From Symbiodinium natans (Eukaryota; Sar; Dinophyceae; Suessiales; Symbiodiniaceae): a stretch of DNA of 64,000 bases. Made by a program: the position numbers and the translations under genes. Under the pieces are notes generated by a model. That model saw only the letters and a program-made list of their open reading frames with translations. It made no database searches and had not been told where the DNA came from. The stretch lies in assembly GCA_905221605.1 (NCBI GenBank), contig CAJNDS010002598.1:174501-238500 (forward strand), written 5' to 3'. Positions 60,235 through 64,000 of this stretch are shown here, one piece after another (positions within the stretch are counted from its first letter, which is position 1; each line of letters starts with the position of its first letter).

Positions 60235-61160
60235 TAGGGGCTTAGGGGTTTAGGGGTTTAGGGGTTCAGGGGTTTAGGGGTTCAGCGGTTTAGAGGTTTA
60301 GGGGTTTTTAGGGTTTAGGGGTTTAGGGGTTTAGGGGTTTCGGGGGTTTCGGGTGTTTCGGGGGTTTAGGGGTTTAGGGTTTAGGGGTTTAGGGGTCTAG
60401 GGGTTTAGGGGTTTAGGGGTTTAGGGGTTTAGGGGTTTAGGGGTTCAGCGGTTTAGAGGTTTAGGGGTTTTTGGGGTTTTGAACAAAAGGGGGGTTTAGG
60501 GGTTTAGGGGTTTAGGGGGTTTTAGGGGTTTAGGGGGTTTCGGGGGTTTCGGGTGTTCGGGGGTTTAGGGGGTTTTGGTTTAGGTTTAGGGGTTAGGGGT
60601 TAGGGGTTAGGGGTTAGGGGTTTAGGGGTTTAGGGGTTTTTAGGGTTCAGCGGTTTAGAGGTTTAGGGTTTTTTTGTTTTTTTGGGGTTTAGGGGGTTTT
60701 TGGGGTTTTTTGGGTTTAAGGAGTTTAGGGGTGTAGGGTTTAGGGGTTTGGGGGGTTAGGGTTGCGGGGTTCGGGTGTTTCGGGGTTAGGGGTTTGGGTT
60801 TAGGGTTTTGGGTTTAGGGGTTTAGGGGTTTTGGGTTTAGGGGTTTAGGGGGTTTAGGGGGTTCGGTTTAGGGGTTTAGGGGTTTCGGGGGTTTCGGGTG
60901 TTTCGGGGGTTTAGGGGTTTAGGGTTTAGGGGTTTTGGGGTTTGGGGGTGTAGGGGTTTAGGGGTTTAGGGGTTTAGGAGGGGTTTTGGGGTTTAGGGGT
61001 TTAGGGGTTTAGGACGGGTTTAGGGGTTTAGTGGTTTAGGGGTTTGGGGGTGTAGGGGTTTAGGGGTGTAGGGGTTTAGGGGTTTAGGAGGGGTTTAGGG
61101 GTTTAGGGGTTCAGGGGTTTAGGGGTGTAGGGGTGTCGGGGTTTAGGGTTTAGGGTTTAA
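60235..61160. repeat. Degenerate TTTAGGGG (octamer) array
   Basis: About 0.9 kb of GGGGTTTAGGGGTTTAGGGG with TTTCGGGG and longer T- or G-run variants. The octamer replaces the heptamer of the rest of the window almost completely, and higher-order duplicates (GGTTTCGGGTGTTTCGGGGG) recur at about 60,340, 60,540 and 60,890. Confidence 0.95.
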
Positions 61161-61322
61161 TTAGGGCTTGGGGGCTAAGGGTTTTTGTTGTGGTTTAGGG
61201 TTTTGGGGGTGTAGTGTTCTAGGGCTTTCTATTGCTTTAGGATTCAGGCTTTGGTTTTTTTTGGGGGGTTGGGGGCTTTGCGGTTTCGGATTTGGGGGCT
61301 GGGGTGTAGAGGTTTACTTGAA

Positions 61323-61426
61323 CTTGGTGGCCCAGTGGTCCCCTTTACACTTGTTTTGGTTCTAGGTTCCCTCGGAAAGTAACCAAACACAAAGGGGTAC
61401 ACGCAAACGGCCATTGGGCTACCAAG
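61323..61426. mobile_element. MITE with 4-bp target duplication
   Basis: Ends CTTGGTGGCCCAGTGG and CATTGGGCTACCAAG are inverted. TGAA lies directly outside each end (61,319-61,322 and 61,427-61,430), a likely target-site duplication. Confidence 0.82.
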
Positions 61427-61597
61427 TGAATGGTCATGGGACCTTCGGACCAGTCTTAGTCACTCTAGTGAGAATTCGAGCCAATGTAAATAAGAAGTTG
61501 GAACCCGCAAATCCTGAACCCCAAACACTAGAACCCATGGAGTTAGCAACTCCCATGACGCCTGACGCCTGCCTAAGCCCTAAACCCTGAACCCTAG

Positions 61598-61653
61598 TAT
61601 TGTCTCCCTGATCTTCGGTCACTCCTTGCCTGGGTCCCCTCCTCCCCCGCCAA
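61598..61653 (+). CDS. Candidate exon
   Basis: AACCCTAG|TATTGT reads YCLPDLRSLLAWVPSSPA, ending GCCAA|GTCGAT. G-strand repeats follow. Confidence 0.5.
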
Positions 61654-61797
61654 GTCGATTTAGGGTCTAGCGGGTAGGGTTTAGGGTTTCGGGTTTAGGG
61701 TTCAGGGTTCAGGGTTTAGGGCTTAGGGTTGAGGACTTAGGGTTTAGAATTTAGGGTGTAGGGGTGCTCGAAGTAAAACGCTGCCCTTGTTTCGCAG

Positions 61798-61846
61798 GGC
61801 CTTGGCCACCCCAAAAAAACAAAAACCGAAGCTCCAAAACCCATCT
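61798..61846 (+). CDS. Candidate exon, Lys/Pro-rich
   Basis: GTTTCGCAG|GGCCTT reads GLGHPKKTKTEAPKPI, ending CCATCT|GTTGAC. The donor side AAACCCATCTGTTG is duplicated at 61,928-61,941 just before the next exon. Confidence 0.5.
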
Positions 61847-61962
61847 GTTGACTGGTCCTTTGTGCGCAGATCCCAAAAAGAACCAACACCTAAGCCCCCC
61901 AAACCCGCTTAAACCCTAAACTTCCCTAAACCCATCTGTTGGTGGGTCCCTTGCGCTCCCAG

Positions 61963-62034
61963 GACTCCTTCACCCCGGAGCAGGTCCTGGCCCTCATGGA
62001 CGGCATGACGCCCGGACCTGCTGGCGCCAAGCCG
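61963..62034 (+). CDS. Candidate exon, 24 codons
   Basis: GCTCCCAG|GACTCC...AAGCCG|GTTTTG encloses DSFTPEQVLALMDGMTPGPA and then GAKP exactly, phases 0-0. Very strong G/C third positions. The helix SFTPEQVLALMDGM is plausible as an interaction motif, but unassigned. Confidence 0.75.
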
Positions 62035-62482
62035 GTTTTGGGGGTCTGCACTGTCTAGGGTCTAAGGTTTAGGGTTTAGGGTTATAAACCCTACTTGTAG
62101 ACCCTAAACCCAGATGAGGTGGTTTAGGAGCGCGGGTCTGAGGGAATGAGCGCGGTATGTAGGTAATGTTCGCAATATAGCGTATAGCGCTAAGTCACTT
62201 TGTGTGACGTCATGTTATATTATGCCATGGCATGTTTGTCGTAGTGTCCTGCCATGTGATGTTGCCGTAGGATATTTTGTGTTGTGTGCTGCGTTGCGTT
62301 TTGTTGAAATGTCATCTCACGTTGTGGTATGGTGTGATATGCTGTCTTATGTGTTGTTTTCGCTAAGTTGCACTATGCTATCTTACCTTCATGTCATGTT
62401 TTGGGGATAAGTTAGGCAACGTGTGCCCCTAGCTGTTGGCACTTTGTGGGCGCGCGGGCAAACTAAAACCCTGCGTCTGAAG

Positions 62483-62545
62483 ACGTTCTGGCACTCCCCA
62501 GACAGCATACTGATTCGAAAAAAACAGAACCGCAAACCCCTTAAA
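62483..62545 (+). CDS. Possible exon, basic
   Basis: CTGAAG|ACGTTC reads TFWHSPDSILIRKKQNRKPL without clear donor. Third-position bias is weak. Confidence 0.3.
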
Positions 62546-62798
62546 ATCTCAAAACTGAAAACCTTAAACCCACAAAACTCAAACTCCGACGGGGGGAGGG
62601 CAGAGGGGGCGGGGGTTTGGCTTCAGTGCCATTCATTGCCTTCCTCTAAGTATAAGTTCGAACGCCAGCCCCTAAATCCTCAGCCCAACCCTAAACCTTG
62701 TCAATCCTAAACCCTGGACCCTAAACACTCAACCCAAAAATCCCTAAACCCTAAACCCTAAACCCTAAACCCTAAAACCCTAAACCCCTAAAACCGAG

Positions 62799-62900
62799 GA
62801 TGAGTCAGATGGAAGAGCTCTGCGTCACCATGATGCTCGTGGGCGTGGCAGCGACCGTGGCCGCCGGCCTTCAGGGAGCATGCCACTTGGGGCGGCGCCA
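62799..62900 (+). CDS. Candidate exon with a probable membrane helix
   Basis: AACCGAG|G then MSQMEELCVTMMLVGVAATV and AAGLQGACHLGRR, ending GCCA|GTGGGA. LCVTMMLVGVAATVAAGL is long and hydrophobic enough for a membrane segment. The other open frame (DESDGRALRHHDARGRGS) has weak third-position bias. Flanks are CCCTAAA before and TTTAGGG after. Confidence 0.6.
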
Positions 62901-62942
62901 GTGGGAACCCTTTGCCCCCCCCCCCCCCCTTTTTTTTTGTGG

Positions 62943-62999
62943 GTTTGGGGTTTAGGGTTTAGGGTTTAGGGTTTAGGGTTTAGGGTTTAGGGTTTAGGG
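62943..62999. repeat. TTTAGGG array
   Basis: Eight G-strand units in the intron following the exon at 62,799. Confidence 0.95.
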
Positions 63000-63716
63000 C
63001 TGAATTAGGGCAGCAGGTGCCCAAAGTGCTTAGGGTTTATAGTGTAATATGGCCACCGAGGCTTCAAGATCTTCGCAGAGCGGCTGGTCGTGACAAGGGC
63101 TTGTATGTACGGCATGTCTGTTGTTGACCCTTAAACCTCTAACCCTCCAGCCCCATGCTAAACCTCCCAAAACCCTAAACCCTAAAACCTGAACCCCAAC
63201 CCTAAACCCCAAACCCTAAACCCCAAACCCTAACCCCCAAACCCTAAACCCCAAGCCCTCAACCCCAAACCCTCAACCCCCGCAGCACATGGGTTTTGGT
63301 TTTCATGAGCTCCGACATTGGACGCCTACTTCGGGTCGAGGCTTCCTGGGTTTGGGGTTTAGTGTTTGCACATTTGGGCGCGCAGCACAACACTCAAGGG
63401 GTATAAGGACGGACCCCTAGAAGGGACCCTTAATATGTACCTTACATAGTTACTAATTAGATACTTGCTTAGCCCCTAAATACCCCAAAGAACCCCTAGG
63501 GGTCCCGCCCTCCTTTAGTTCCTAGAAACTCACACCTGCAGGGTGGGAGGGGGGGGGGGGGGGCTGAGGCTTTTTGGGTACGACCTGCTTTTGGTCAAGG
63601 GGAGGTTACATGGCCCCCCCCCCCCCCCCCCCGTCTTGGGTTCTTTGGGGCCTTTTGACTTGTTGCGGTGGCCTCTTAAGGCCTGGGCCTGTTGGGGCCC
63701 CTCGGCGTTTCGTGCC

Positions 63717-63794
63717 CTAAACCCTAAACCCTAAACCCTAAACCCTAAACCCTAAACCCTAAAACCTAAACCCTAAACCCTAAACCCTAAACCC
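63717..63794. repeat. CCCTAAA array
   Basis: About eleven C-strand units with one AAACCTAAA variant. Confidence 0.96.
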
Positions 63795-63876
63795 TTTTGG
63801 GGCCGGGGCCTTTCGGGAATGCTTTGGAGCCTCCTGCCTGGGCCCTTGGAGGCCTCTCGGGTGTCGCGTAGCTGAG

Positions 63877-64000
63877 AGTAGTTTCATGGGCCCTTAGGGT
63901 TTAGGGTTTAGGGTTTAGGGTTTAGGGTTTAGGGTTTAGGGTTTAATATGGTCCCTAACTTCCTTTAAAGGGTTCTGATGTATGGGCCCTTGGTTTGTAC
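63877..64000. mobile_element. MITE copy split by a TTTAGGG array, truncated by window end
   Basis: GTAGTTTCATGGGCCCTTA is followed by about seven telomeric units (63,896-63,945), then AATATGGTCCCTAACTTCC and TGATGTATGGGCCCTTGG resume the family sequence seen uninterrupted near 22,087-22,145. Confidence 0.82.

Noticed and set aside
62180-62410. 68-codon ORF of Cys/Val/Met character
   Set aside because: TGTTGTG/ATGTCAT-rich low-complexity DNA with no coding bias.
1-64000. CRISPR array, bacterial operon or prophage
   Set aside because: No regularly spaced identical repeats with unique spacers, no long bacterial-type ORFs, no Shine-Dalgarno-linked genes; exon structure is eukaryotic.
1-64000. 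tRNA or rRNA genes
   Set aside because: I looked for cloverleaf-type and conserved rRNA stretches by eye and recognised none; a covariance-model scan would be needed to be certain.

Overview
This is a non-coding-rich eukaryotic nuclear window, most likely from a dinoflagellate or close alveolate relative. Three things suggest that: interspersed TTTAGGG/CCCTAAA repeats throughout, many very short exons all on the + strand, and splice donors that look like GC (sometimes GA) as well as GT. The organism call is inference. No rRNA, tRNA, CRISPR array or bacterial-type operon was seen. Long unspliced ORFs are mostly repeat artefacts or shadows; the coding information sits in exons of about 30 to 190 bp that ordinary ORF calling misses.

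Layout: 0.6-5.7 kb holds four candidate exons among telomeric arrays and minisatellites. 6.3-13.4 kb is mostly repeat: a TATG microsatellite, a tandem AT-rich repeat, degenerate telomeric arrays, a 0.8-kb foldback element and a repeat field with C-rich spacers. 14.2-23.4 kb holds about a dozen exons of unassigned proteins. 24.6-33.6 kb holds the best-supported gene, an RNA-binding protein whose two RRM domains are each split over several exons that join in phase. 34-51 kb holds about 25 further exons, unassigned. At 51,416 a new protein appears to start (MSSDEKKRKAEGR...), and at least twelve phase-compatible exons follow to about 57.9 kb. 58-63 kb has more exons and a 0.9-kb TTTAGGGG array. 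The number of genes is uncertain because polypeptide ends cannot be fixed without transcripts.

The striking signal is architectural. Most exons are preceded by a CCCTAAA array and followed by a TTTAGGG array, so most introns begin with TTTAGGG and end with CCCTAAA. The intron RNA could therefore fold into a long stem that brings the two splice sites together, and at several exon ends the telomeric unit itself provides the GT donor (G|GTTTAGGG). A second class of intron consists of a short terminal-inverted-repeat element (MITE or introner) that restores an open frame when removed (14,352-14,472; 16,114-16,221; 57,511-57,621). Several MITE copies are themselves split by a telomeric array, so the arrays arrived by insertion or local expansion inside existing DNA and are not simply an old chromosome end.

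Exon boundaries are my reading of AG/GT(GC) sites, open frame, third-position G/C bias and phase agreement between neighbours. They are unconfirmed by RNA.
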